Of a stretch of DNA of 64,000 nt, positions 26,687 to 35,120 are shown in pieces. Below the pieces are notes generated by a model. That model was not told the origin of the DNA. It was given only the letters and a program-made list of their open reading frames with translations, and made no database searches. The position numbers were made by a program, and so were the translations under genes. Position 1 is the first letter of the stretch; each line of letters begins with the position of its first letter. Origin of the DNA: Lysobacter antibioticus (GTDB taxonomy: Bacteria > Pseudomonadota > Gammaproteobacteria > Xanthomonadales > Xanthomonadaceae); assembly GCF_001442535.1 (NCBI RefSeq), contig NZ_CP013141.1, positions 4,118,517 through 4,182,516 of the forward strand, read 5' to 3'.

Positions 26687-27526
26687 ATGGCCCGCACTGC
26701 CGCCACCGAGGTTGTCGCCAAGGCGACCCGCACGCCGTCCGCGAGCAAGCGGGCGGCTTCGGCTGCGACAGCGCCGCCACCGCCGCTCGCCGAACGCCTG
26801 GCCGATGCGTTGGCGCAACTGCGCGCCGCCTCCAGCATCAGCCATCGCGATGGTTTGGCGCGCTATGCGATCCCCACCGAGCGCGCCTTCGGCGTGCCGA
26901 TGGCGTCGATCCAGGCCATCGCCAAGCGCCTCGGCCGCGACCGCGAACTCGCCGAGGCCTTGTGGGGCAGCGGCTGGTACGAAGCGCGCCTGCTCGCGTC
27001 CTACCTCGACGACCCGGCCGAAGTCAGCGCCGCGCAGATGGACCGCTGGGGCCGCCAGTTCGACAACTGGGCGGTGTGCGACACCGTCTGTTTCGCCTTG
27101 TTCGATCGCAGCCCGCATGCCTGGCGCAAGATCGACCAATGGGCCGGGCGTCGCGACGAATTCCTCAAACGCGCGGCGTTCGCGCTGCTGGCCAGCAAGA
27201 CCGTGCACGACAAGGCCGCGCCCGATGCCGCCTTCCTGCACGGCCTGGAACTGATCGAAGCCGGTGCCGGCGACGAACGCAACTTCGTCAAGAAAGCCGT
27301 CAATTGGGCCTTGCGCTCGATCGGCAAACGCAATGCCGTGCTGCACGCCGCCGCGCTTGCGGTGGCGAAACGCTTGGCCGCTTCCGAAGACGCCGCGCCG
27401 CGCTGGGTCGGCAAGGACGCGTTGCGCGAACTCAACAGCGCGGCGGTGATCGCCCGCGTCGCGGCCAAGGCCGCCCGTGCGCCGGTACGGAAGGCCGCGA
27501 CGAAGGCGCCGCGCGACAACAAGTAG
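26687..27526 (+). CDS. DNA alkylation repair protein, AlkD-like
   Basis: The product is 279 aa. ATG at 26687 follows GAGGGG. The first 35 residues are Ala/Thr/Lys/Pro-rich and look like a disordered DNA-binding extension. The rest is helical HEAT-like repeats typical of AlkD/DNA alkylation repair enzymes: YAIPTERAFGVPMASIQAIA, LWGSGWYEARLLASYLDDP, FDNWAVCDTVCFALFD and NFVKKAVNWALRSIGKRN. These enzymes excise N3- and N7-alkylated bases. A C-terminal Lys/Arg/Ala tail also suggests DNA contact. It is 90 bp after the TerC gene but its own ribosome-binding site makes separate translation likely. The stop is close to a convergent methyltransferase gene. Confidence 0.9.
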   Translation: MARTAATEVVAKATRTPSASKRAASAATAPPPPLAERLADALAQLRAASSISHRDGLARYAIPTERAFGVPMASIQAIAKRLGRDRELAEALWGSGWYEARLLASYLDDPAEVSAAQMDRWGRQFDNWAVCDTVCFALFDRSPHAWRKIDQWAGRRDEFLKRAAFALLASKTVHDKAAPDAAFLHGLELIEAGAGDERNFVKKAVNWALRSIGKRNAVLHAAALAVAKRLAASEDAAPRWVGKDALRELNSAAVIARVAAKAARAPVRKAATKAPRDNK

Positions 27527-27549
27527 ACGCGGCGCCAGGCCGCGACGGC

Positions 27550-28365
27550 TCAACTGCGCCGCCATTTCTCCGCCACGCCCTTGAAGAAGCTGTAGCAGAA
27601 GGTGCCGTCGGCGCGGGTGGTGCGGCGCAGGTCGGCGAGGCCGGCGTCGAACGCGGCCGGCGTGCTCAGCCCGGCCGCGATCGCGGCATCGCGCACGCCT
27701 TCGACCATCGCGCAGAAAGTCTTGTCGGTGAACCCATCGACGAGGGCGGGACGGCCCGCATCGGCATAGACCATGCGCGGCGACACCGCGACCCGGTCGA
27801 AGCCGACCGCGACCAGCAGCGGATACAGGCTGCGGCCGATCAGGGCGTTGCCGCCGGCACGGCGTTGCAGTTCGACCTGGCAATCGATCGTCGCGCGCGC
27901 GGCGGCGCTGTCGGGGTGGAAACAGATCGTGCCGTGGTCGCCTTCGATCACGGTAATCGTGCCGCCGGGCTTGAGCACGCGGTCTAGCAAGGCCAGGGCC
28001 GCGAGCGGGCGCGCCAGGTGTTCGAGGACGAAGCAGACGAATACGTGATCGAAACTGCCGTCCGCGAACGGCAGCTCGAACAGATCGGCCTGCAGAAACT
28101 CGACGTTGTCGAGGCCAGCCGCGTCGGCGCGTCGGCGCGCTTCGTCGACCGACTCGGCGGAACGGTCGATCGAGGTGAACCGCGTTCTCGGGCTGCGCCG
28201 GGCCAGGGTCAGGGTCTGGGCGCCGACGCCGCAGCCGACTTCGAGCACGCGGCTGCCGGGTGGATAAACGGTATCGGCGTGCAGCAGGTCGGCGAGGGTG
28301 CCGGCCTGATCCTGCAGGCGTGCGTGTTCGCGCGGGTGATAACCGTGGACGTAGTTGGAAGTCAT
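27550..28365 (-). CDS. SAM-dependent methyltransferase (UbiE-like, small-molecule)
   Basis: The product is 271 aa. The chosen ATG at 28365 gives MTSNYVHGYHPREHARLQDQ, a family-like N terminus; the frame is open to 28524. Motif I is VLEVGCGVGAQTLTLAR, motif II/III follows with EFLQADLFELPFADGSFDHV, and LKPGGTITVIEGDH matches motif IV. The N-terminal YVHGY(H)xREHARLQDQA is common in a subset of class I methyltransferases with unknown substrates. The gene lies 61 bp downstream of an AraC regulator on the same strand, so both are probably co-transcribed and the regulator may control it. It does not carry a membrane segment. Confidence 0.88.
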   Translation of the reverse strand: MTSNYVHGYHPREHARLQDQAGTLADLLHADTVYPPGSRVLEVGCGVGAQTLTLARRSPRTRFTSIDRSAESVDEARRRADAAGLDNVEFLQADLFELPFADGSFDHVFVCFVLEHLARPLAALALLDRVLKPGGTITVIEGDHGTICFHPDSAAARATIDCQVELQRRAGGNALIGRSLYPLLVAVGFDRVAVSPRMVYADAGRPALVDGFTDKTFCAMVEGVRDAAIAAGLSTPAAFDAGLADLRRTTRADGTFCYSFFKGVAEKWRRS

Positions 28366-28426
28366 GGCGGCGGTATCGAGGATGGAGACGGCAGTCTCGT
28401 GCGGCCTCGACCGCGCGTCTTGAAGC

Positions 28427-29317
28427 TTATTGCGGCGGTGCGGCGCCGTCGTTGCGCGGCCGGCGAGCCGATGCCGCCCGCTGCCAGGCGCCCGGGGTGA
28501 AACCGAACTGGCGCGCGAACGCACGCGTCATATGGCTTTGATCGGCGAAGCCGCTGTCGGCCGCGGCATCGGTCAGGCTGCGGCCGCGCCGGATCAGGTC
28601 GCGGGCGCGTTCGACCCGTTGTTGGACCAGCCAGGCATGCGGCGGCAGGCCATAGGCGCGCTGGAAGCGGCGCAGGAGTTGGTACTTGGTCAGCCCGAAC
28701 GGGGCCGCCAGTTCGTCCAGGCTCGGCGCCTGCTGCGGGTCGTCGGCGAGCCGTTCGCGCACCTGGGCGAGGTCGGCCGACACCGCCAGCGCCGGCGCCT
28801 GGGTGCTGTGACGTTCGAGCAGTTGTGCGCAGACCCGCACCAGGGCTTCTTCGCAGGCCAGGCCGTCGTCGTCGTGGGCCTGGCCCTGGTTCCAGCGGTC
28901 GAGACCGGCGAACAAGCGCATCAGCAAGCCCTGCAATCGGGCGTCGCGGATGACCGGGCGGACCAGTTCCAGCGAACCCGCCGACGCCAGCGACGGCGCA
29001 ACGCAGGGCACGCTCATCGAATGCATCAGCTGGGGGTCGAGGTAGAGCATGCGCCAGCGCCGCGCGCCGCCGAGCGGGCGGCCGTCGTGCACCTCGCCGG
29101 GGTTGGTCGTGATCAGGTCGCCGGCGCGGGCATCGACTTGGCCGCGTCCGCTCGCCGAGCTCTGCGCGCCGCGTTCGAGCAGGCCGAGGCCGTAGGTCGC
29201 ATGCCAATGGCGGCCGAACTCGCGCGCGCTGTCGATCTGGGTGCCGTACAAGCCGGCCCAGGGCGAGGCGGTGACGCGGCAGCGATGGTCGGGGGCGGCG
29301 GGCATGGCCCAAATCAT
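28427..29317 (-). CDS. AraC-family transcriptional regulator
   Basis: The product is about 296 aa. The start is uncertain: ATG at 29317 (MIWAMPAAP) follows GGGATGCG, but ATG at 29305 is also possible. The N-terminal half is a cupin-like sensing domain (GDLITTNPGEVHDGRPLGGA). The C-terminal ~100 residues hold two helix-turn-helix motifs: LDELAAPFGLTKYQLLRRFQ and SLTDAAADSGFADQSHMTRA, with the conserved FARQFGFTPGAW. It reads into the methyltransferase gene, suggesting a two-gene operon. The likely inducer is an aromatic or other small molecule, but this is only the usual case for the family. Confidence 0.9.
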   Translation of the reverse strand: MIWAMPAAPDHRCRVTASPWAGLYGTQIDSAREFGRHWHATYGLGLLERGAQSSASGRGQVDARAGDLITTNPGEVHDGRPLGGARRWRMLYLDPQLMHSMSVPCVAPSLASAGSLELVRPVIRDARLQGLLMRLFAGLDRWNQGQAHDDDGLACEEALVRVCAQLLERHSTQAPALAVSADLAQVRERLADDPQQAPSLDELAAPFGLTKYQLLRRFQRAYGLPPHAWLVQQRVERARDLIRRGRSLTDAAADSGFADQSHMTRAFARQFGFTPGAWQRAASARRPRNDGAAPPQ

Positions 29318-29513
29318 CGCATCCCATCGCACCGCGCTGCCGGCTCCGCGCCGCGCCGATGCCAGCGGTAAAGCCGCCATTCCATGCCGACGCCGGCTTG
29401 GGGGGCAGCGCCGCCATGACACGGCCTAGGGACCGCCCTAGCGTTCGCCGCCGCCCCGCCGGTGCTACGGTCCCCGCCAAACGACTTTCGCCCGAACCTG
29501 AGCGGACCACGCC

Positions 29514-32150
29514 ATGAGCTTCATCAATTTCCTCGATTCCGTTTCGCGCGCCGTGCAGCAGCTCGCGACCCAGCCGGCCGCGCCGGTGCACGTGGTCCAG
29601 CGCCACGAGACCTTGCCCGAAATCGCCGCGCAGCACCGCGGCACGGTGCCGCAGGAGGTCTACGAACAAAGCCTCAAGGACGCCAACCCGCAGGTGTTGA
29701 ATTGGGAGGCGCTGTACCCGGACACGCCGTTGCAGTTGCCGCCCGCGCACGACGGCGAGGCCGATCCGGTGCTCCATGCCGCCGCGCCGGCCCAGGCCGA
29801 CAAACCGGCGCTATCGCCGGAAGCGCAGCGCGTCGACGCCGCGCTCAAGGCTGACAGCCAGCAGTCCACGCCGCAGACCCAGGCCGAGTTGAAGGCTGCG
29901 ATCCAAGCCGAGATGAAGGCGCGTTTCCAGGTCGAGTTCGACGCGCGCCCGACCGGCGCGATCTACGACACCAAGGCGATCGCCTCCTACGGCGACAGCA
30001 TCGCCGCGCGTCACGCCGACGATCCGGCGGCGCAGGCGAGCATCAAGGCCACGGTCAAGGACATCAGCATCGACCACGAAGTCGAATTCGCGCTGATGGT
30101 CTCCGGCGGTGGCGACGCCAAGTCGGTGATGTCGATCCTGAAGTCGCAGTGGGCCTCGATGTCGCCGGAAGCGCAGGCGCGCTTGTCGACCAGCCCCGAG
30201 CTGGGCCGCTTGCTCAACGACAAGGTCGAGCCCTACGTAGCGGCGCCGTACGCGAATTTCAGCAGCGACGACCCGCGCGAACAGCGCGTGCCGGCCAACG
30301 AGGCGGCCAAGCGCTTGGCCGAACTGGTCGACGGCCTGCCGCCCGAGCTCGCCAATGCGGTGGTGACGCAGAACCTCGACACGGTGATGCGCATCGTCGA
30401 GGTCAAGCCGATGTACGCCGGCGAGAAGTTCGGCGGCAGCTCCTACGCCGACATGGCGCGCGTGGTCGGCGCGCTCGGCGATACCGAAGCCGGCAAACGC
30501 ATGCGCGCCGACATCGCCAGCATGTACCTGGCCAAGCCCGAGGCGCTGCGCGGGCAGTGGGTGCCGTTCTCGGAAAACATCTCCAACTCGATCCGCGACG
30601 GCGCCAGCCCGGCGCTCGCCCTGGAGATGGCCCAGCAGCTCAAGAGTCAGGGCTTGAACGAACAGGCCGGCGTGTTCCTGCGCGGCATCAGTCACGGCGC
30701 CGAGTTGCTGCAGGGCAAGATCGACGCCGACCTGAAGGAATACCAGTCGATGATGGGCGAGCTCGGTCGCCTGTTGAAGTACTCCGAAGGCCTGCCGCCG
30801 GAGGCGATCTCGCAGGCGGTCGACAAATACCTGGCCGGCAAGGGCAAGACCGATCCGGGCTGGCTGGAGAAATTCCACGGCCTCGAAGACCGCCTGACCG
30901 CGAACGCGAACGTGCTCAAGGACACCCTGGGCGGCTTGAACGCATTGCCCGAGGACCTCAAGGCGACGTATCCGGACCTCGGCAAGGAAATGCAGGCGGT
31001 GGCCAACAACGACTCGGTGCTGCAGGCCTTCGGTCTGGCTGCCGCGCGCGATCGCGACTTCCTGATCGGCGCCGAAGCCGATGCGGCGACCAAGCTGTTC
31101 GACGTGACCAAGGTCTCGAAGGAGGGCGCCGAATACCTCAAGCGCCTGGCCAACGACGGCATCCAGCAGGCGGCGCTGAAGGTCTTCTCCGACCTCGATT
31201 CGTCCGACCCGACCAGCATCGCCAACGCCAAGACCCAGCTCGAATCGCTGAGCACGCGTTACGCCAGCCTGCTCGGCAAGGACTCCGAGCAATACCGCGA
31301 AGCGATCCGCGCGCTCGAAGGCCTGACCTCGGTACCGGCCGGCGACACCGCGGCGATGGAGGCCCAGCTCAAGCAGTTCAACCAGGCGTTGAGCGGTATC
31401 GACGGCTTCAACGCCAACCAGCCCGCCGGCGTGACCTTCCGTTCGCTCGGCGTGGCCGCGGCCGGCCTGGCCTTCGCCAAGTCGAGCAGCGACCTGATCA
31501 GCGACCCGGGCTGGGCCAATGCGGTCGGCGCCTTCGCCGATGCGGCGGGCTTGGCCAAGGACGTACGCGATCTGATGCACCGTCCGGGCAGCATCCCGAT
31601 CGACGCCGATTCGGCGTTGGTCGACAGCCACGCCCGCGCCGGCGTGCGCTTCGAGAACTGGAACCGAGCGCTGGGCCTGCTGTCGGCGACCGGCGACATC
31701 GCCAAGATGGCCGACGCCCTGCTGTCCGACCGCCCCTACAAGGAGGCCGAAGCGGCGTTGTACGGATTGGGTGCGACCGGCACGGTGGTCATGACCTTGT
31801 CGAGCGGTCCGGTCGGCGCCATCGTCGGCGCGGTGATGATCGGCGTGTCGGTGTTCGGCCAGTCGGCTCTGGCCGACGGCCGCGACAAGGACGCCAAGAT
31901 CAAGGGTTCGCAGGAGTTCCTGCAGAACGCCGGTTTCGACGCCGATGCGGCGCGGATCATGGGCGATCTCGGCGAGGACGAGCACTACCAGTCGATCCCG
32001 GTGGTGCCGCTGATGATGGAGTACGGCAAGCGCGACGGCCTGGGCACCGGCAAACCGATGACGCCGGAAGAGACCATCAAGGCGATCAACGACATGCCGC
32101 CGGATCAGCTGCAGGTCATGGTCAACCGCTTGCGCATCGCCGCGCGCTGA
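29514..32150 (+). CDS. Large LysM-like protein with long helical body and hydrophobic C-terminal region
   Basis: The product is 878 aa; I do not recognise a full-length family. Residues about 24-76 resemble LysM (VHVVQRHETLPEIAAQH, then LYPDTPLQLP), a peptidoglycan or chitin binding module, though the protein has no signal peptide. Residues about 100-650 are a long Ala/Glu/Gln/Lys-rich helical body with repeated patterns (QLKSQGLNEQAGVFLRGISH, IDADLKEYQSMMGELGRLLK). Two hydrophobic stretches lie near 645-660 and 742-785 (GLGATGTVVMTLSSGPVGAI, then VGAVMIGVSVFGQSALAD). This layout resembles secreted translocators or pore-forming effectors, but no secretion genes or immunity gene is adjacent. 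The ATG at 29514 follows CGGACCACGCC without a strong SD. Confidence 0.7.
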   Translation: MSFINFLDSVSRAVQQLATQPAAPVHVVQRHETLPEIAAQHRGTVPQEVYEQSLKDANPQVLNWEALYPDTPLQLPPAHDGEADPVLHAAAPAQADKPALSPEAQRVDAALKADSQQSTPQTQAELKAAIQAEMKARFQVEFDARPTGAIYDTKAIASYGDSIAARHADDPAAQASIKATVKDISIDHEVEFALMVSGGGDAKSVMSILKSQWASMSPEAQARLSTSPELGRLLNDKVEPYVAAPYANFSSDDPREQRVPANEAAKRLAELVDGLPPELANAVVTQNLDTVMRIVEVKPMYAGEKFGGSSYADMARVVGALGDTEAGKRMRADIASMYLAKPEALRGQWVPFSENISNSIRDGASPALALEMAQQLKSQGLNEQAGVFLRGISHGAELLQGKIDADLKEYQSMMGELGRLLKYSEGLPPEAISQAVDKYLAGKGKTDPGWLEKFHGLEDRLTANANVLKDTLGGLNALPEDLKATYPDLGKEMQAVANNDSVLQAFGLAAARDRDFLIGAEADAATKLFDVTKVSKEGAEYLKRLANDGIQQAALKVFSDLDSSDPTSIANAKTQLESLSTRYASLLGKDSEQYREAIRALEGLTSVPAGDTAAMEAQLKQFNQALSGIDGFNANQPAGVTFRSLGVAAAGLAFAKSSSDLISDPGWANAVGAFADAAGLAKDVRDLMHRPGSIPIDADSALVDSHARAGVRFENWNRALGLLSATGDIAKMADALLSDRPYKEAEAALYGLGATGTVVMTLSSGPVGAIVGAVMIGVSVFGQSALADGRDKDAKIKGSQEFLQNAGFDADAARIMGDLGEDEHYQSIPVVPLMMEYGKRDGLGTGKPMTPEETIKAINDMPPDQLQVMVNRLRIAAR

Positions 32151-32162
32151 CGCCGATGAGCG

Positions 32163-32193
32163 GATCGCGACGGCCGCTGCGGCCGTCGCGATC
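32163..32193. terminator. Terminator-like hairpin between convergent genes
   Basis: GATCGCGACGGCC, loop GCTGC, GGCCGTCGCGATC is a perfect 13-bp stem 12 bp after the stop of the 29514 gene and just before the convergent isoaspartyl peptidase stop. It has no clear U-tract on either side. It can serve as a bidirectional barrier. Confidence 0.65.
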
Positions 32194-32214
32194 GGTCGAG
32201 CCGTACCGCTGCGA

Positions 32215-33270
32215 TCAGGGCGTCTGTGCGGGTTCCGCCAGGGCCTCGTCCTGGTAGATCGCCACGTGCGGCACGCCGTCGGCGCCGATCCAGCCGCGGT
32301 ACATGCCTTCGGTGTTGAAGGGCAGGGCGAAACGGCCGTCGGCGCCGAGCGCGATCGCGCCGCCGTCGCCGCCGGCCTTCGGGATCGCCTCGTTGATCAC
32401 CGCCTTGGCGGCCTCGCCGATGCTCTGCCCGGCGTACTGCACGCGCGCGCAGATGTCGTAGGCGGCGACCGCGCGGATGTAGTACTCGCCCCAGCCGGTG
32501 CCGGACACCGCGCAGCGCGCATTCGCATAGGTGCCGGCGCCGATGATCGGCGAGTCGCCGACGCGGCCATAGCGTTTGTTGGTCATGCCGCCGGTCGAGG
32601 TGCCCGCGGCGAGGTGGCCGTCGGCATCGAGCGCGACCGCGCCCACTGTGCCGAAGTGCTTGGCGGTTTCGACATCGGCGTGGGCCTTGCCCGAGGCCTC
32701 TTCCTTGAGCGCCTTCTGCAACTGCTGCCAGCGCTTCTCGGTGCGGAAATAGGACGGATCGACCAAGGTCACGCCCTGTTCGCGGGCGAAGGCTTCGGCG
32801 CCGTCGCCGACCATCATCACGTGCTTGGATTTCTCCATGACCGTGCGCGCCAGCAGGATCGGGTTCTTGACCCGGTGCACGCCGGCGATCGCGCCGGCGC
32901 GCAGGCTGGCGCCGTCCATCACGGCCGAGTCGAGTTCGTTTTGGCCGTCGTGATTGAACACCGCGCCGCGCCCGGCGTTGAACATCGGCGCGTCCTCGAG
33001 CACGGTGATCGCGGCGGTGACCGCGTCCAGCGCCGGCTTGCCGGCCTTCAGCTGCGCATGGCCGGCGCGCAAGGCCTGTTCGAGCGCGGCGCGCGCCGCG
33101 GCTTCGTCGGCCGGGGTCATGCCGGCGCGTTCGACGCCGGCGCCGCCGTGGATCACCAGCACCGGTTTGGCCGCTTTGGTTTTGTTCGCCGGTGCCTCGG
33201 CGGCGTGGGCGAGCGTCGCCGAGCCGAGCAGCAGCCAGGCGAAACAATGATGACGCAGGGCAGTTTGCAT
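32215..33270 (-). CDS. iaaA: Isoaspartyl peptidase / type III L-asparaginase, exported
   Basis: The product is 351 aa, an Ntn hydrolase that should cleave beta-aspartyl dipeptides. ATG at 33270 follows GGAGCC. The signal peptide ends near residue 23 (LLLGSATLAHAA). HGGAG, DAPMFNAGRGAVFNHDG and DGASLRAGAIAGVHRVKNPI are family motifs. HFGTVGAVALD holds the Thr208 nucleophile, exposed after autocleavage, and GTSTGGMTNKRYGRVGDSPI follows. It lies 46 bp after the cyanophycinase gene on the same strand, so the two are almost certainly one operon. Cyanophycinase releases beta-Asp-Arg dipeptides, which this enzyme class hydrolyses to Asp and Arg. Confidence 0.93.
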   Translation of the reverse strand: MQTALRHHCFAWLLLGSATLAHAAEAPANKTKAAKPVLVIHGGAGVERAGMTPADEAAARAALEQALRAGHAQLKAGKPALDAVTAAITVLEDAPMFNAGRGAVFNHDGQNELDSAVMDGASLRAGAIAGVHRVKNPILLARTVMEKSKHVMMVGDGAEAFAREQGVTLVDPSYFRTEKRWQQLQKALKEEASGKAHADVETAKHFGTVGAVALDADGHLAAGTSTGGMTNKRYGRVGDSPIIGAGTYANARCAVSGTGWGEYYIRAVAAYDICARVQYAGQSIGEAAKAVINEAIPKAGGDGGAIALGADGRFALPFNTEGMYRGWIGADGVPHVAIYQDEALAEPAQTP

Positions 33271-33316
33271 GTTCGGCTCCGTACGGCGTGCGGCGAGGGG
33301 GCGAGGGCGGGCGCGA

Positions 33317-34384
33317 TCAGGGCGCTGCGGCCGGCGCTGGGTTCGCATCGCGTCGGATCAGGTGCCCCGCCTCGACATCATAAAGCGCGGAGAAGGCCGG
33401 GCGCTCGATGCGGAAATCGGCCAGATGCAACAGGCTGTCGCTGCCGACGCCGCGCACCGGCACCGCCCGCAGGCTCAGCGGCTTGCCCGCGGCATAGACC
33501 GTGGCCGCCGCCTGCGGACCCACCAGCCAGGCGTGGCCGCCGTTACCGCTGAAGACACGGCCGATGCCGTCGCCGTCGATGCACAGCGCGGTGTACTCGT
33601 CGACGCCGATGCCGACCAGATCGCCGCGGCCTTGTTCCTGCGCCAGCCGCGCCAGCATCGCGATCAGGCGGCCGAGCCGGTCGCGCTTGCCGAAATGGCT
33701 GTCGGTGAGCACGCGTTCGAGATAGGGCAGATGCAGGAAGTCGTCGACCAGGGTCAGCTGCGGCCCACTCGGGTCGTTCAAGGCGTCCTTCGAGCTCAGG
33801 CTGCCGCCGTCCATGGCGCCGTAGGCGTGCGCACCGAGGATCGCCAGCCCCGCGCTGGTGCCGCCGATCGGTTTGCCGGCGCGCACGTGCGCATCCAGCG
33901 CGCGATTGAGCGGCGTGCCTTGCCAATAACGCACGTAGTTGGACTGATCGCCGCCGGCGAGGAAGATGCCGTCGGCCTGGCGCACGATGTCGAGCACCTG
34001 CGGGTCGCTGGCGGCGCGGCGATCCTCGAACACCAGGGTCTGCGCCGCGGTAATGCCGCCGATGTCGTTGAAGAACTCGTCCTGCGCCTCGGTACTGCCG
34101 GAGGCGCGCAGGATCACGATGCGGCCGTGGCCGGCGCGTTCGATCATCCAGCGGAACGCCGGGTAGGGCCAATCGCCGCCGCCGACCAGCATCGCCCCGG
34201 CGCGGGTCGGCGCCGGCCGCGGCGCGGCGAGGTCGCCGATCGCGTAGTAGCGATAGCCGTCGCGGCGCGAGTCGCTGGTGTCCGCGGCGAAGGCGCTGGT
34301 GCAGCAAAAAACGGCCAGGACAGCGCCGAGCACGCCTCGGCACAGCGTTCGACCCGACATGGACCAGCGGGACCACAGGCGCAT
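33317..34384 (-). CDS. Cyanophycinase (peptidase S51), exported
   Basis: The product is 355 aa. It should cut cyanophycin (multi-L-arginyl-poly-L-aspartate) into beta-Asp-Arg dipeptides. ATG at 34384 has GGAGTGG upstream; a signal peptide follows (CRGVLGAVLAVFCCTSAFAA). The S51 motifs are AMLVGGGDWP, FLAGGDQSNYVRYW, IGGTSAGLAILGAHA with the Ser177 nucleophile, and DSHFGKRDRLGRLIAMLARL near residue 230. It is the first gene of the pair with iaaA and is divergent from the ECF sigma gene, 151 bp away. Exported enzymes of this kind let bacteria feed on external cyanophycin. It could instead act on a related poly-aspartate or on peptides, since S51 is a broad family. Confidence 0.88.
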   Translation of the reverse strand: MRLWSRWSMSGRTLCRGVLGAVLAVFCCTSAFAADTSDSRRDGYRYYAIGDLAAPRPAPTRAGAMLVGGGDWPYPAFRWMIERAGHGRIVILRASGSTEAQDEFFNDIGGITAAQTLVFEDRRAASDPQVLDIVRQADGIFLAGGDQSNYVRYWQGTPLNRALDAHVRAGKPIGGTSAGLAILGAHAYGAMDGGSLSSKDALNDPSGPQLTLVDDFLHLPYLERVLTDSHFGKRDRLGRLIAMLARLAQEQGRGDLVGIGVDEYTALCIDGDGIGRVFSGNGGHAWLVGPQAAATVYAAGKPLSLRAVPVRGVGSDSLLHLADFRIERPAFSALYDVEAGHLIRRDANPAPAAAP

Positions 34385-34535
34385 CGTTCCACTCCGGCTG
34401 GGAATGAAGGGCCAAGACGAACCAGCGCCCGCTTTCCCCCATGTCCGTTGGCAAATCCGCGCCGGCGCGCGCAATCCGCCGATCGGCTGCCGCGGCCGCT
34501 ACGGAATGGACGACGGAATCGGCTAAGGTCGGCGC

Positions 34536-35120
34536 ATGAACGCCGCCCTCGACGCCTGGTTCGCCCGCGAGATCCTCGTGCACGAAGAGGCGCTGGTGCA
34601 TGTGCTGCGGCGTTATTGGCCGCATCGCGACGACCTTCACGATCTGCGCCAGGAGGTCTACGTCCGCGTCTACGAAGCCGCCGGCAAGGCCTTGCCGACC
34701 CAGCCCAAGTCGTTCCTGTTCGCGACCGCGCGCCACCTGATGACCGACCGCCTGCGCCGCGGCAAGGTGGTGTCGATCGAGCCGGTGGGTGATTTCGAGG
34801 CTTTGAACGTCTTGATAGACGAGGTCTGTCCGGAGCGCCGGCTCGGCGCACGGCAGATCCTCAAACGTCTCGCCGAAGCCTTCGACCGTCTGCCCGATCG
34901 TTGCCGCGAGGTGGTGTGGCTGCGCCGAGTCGACGAGTTGTCGCAGAAGGAAGTGGCCGAACGCCTGGGCATCAGCGAGAAGACCGTGGAGAAACAAATG
35001 GCCAAGGGGGTGCGCCTGATCGCCGAGTATTTCTACGGCGGCGAACCCTCGCGCACGGACTTGCCGCGCAAGCCGCAGGCCGACAAGGAAACGGAACATG
35101 GCAAGCAGCAGACAGATTGA
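34536..35120 (+). CDS. ECF sigma factor, FecI-like
   Basis: The product is 194 aa, the normal ECF size. Region 2 is HVLRRYWPHRDDLHDLRQEV and PKSFLFATARHLMTDRLRR; region 4 is LPDRCREVVWLRRVDELSQK followed by VAERLGISEKTVEKQMAKGV. This pattern is FecI-type. The gene overlaps the FecR-like gene by 23 bp, so translation is coupled. In this class, ligand uptake by the TonB receptor signals through FecR to release the sigma factor, which then reads the receptor and related genes. The sigma gene promoter shares 151 bp with the divergent cyanophycinase gene. Confidence 0.93.
   Translation: MNAALDAWFAREILVHEEALVHVLRRYWPHRDDLHDLRQEVYVRVYEAAGKALPTQPKSFLFATARHLMTDRLRRGKVVSIEPVGDFEALNVLIDEVCPERRLGARQILKRLAEAFDRLPDRCREVVWLRRVDELSQKEVAERLGISEKTVEKQMAKGVRLIAEYFYGGEPSRTDLPRKPQADKETEHGKQQTD

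Noticed and set aside
29811..31985. 724-codon minus-strand frame under the 29514 gene
   Set aside because: Shadow composition; the plus frame has a LysM-like start and hydrophobic segments in a sensible order.
32215..33270. Asparaginase for nitrogen salvage only
   Set aside because: The Thr-nucleophile family does hydrolyse asparagine, but the adjacent cyanophycinase makes the isoaspartyl peptidase role more likely; a dual role stays possible.
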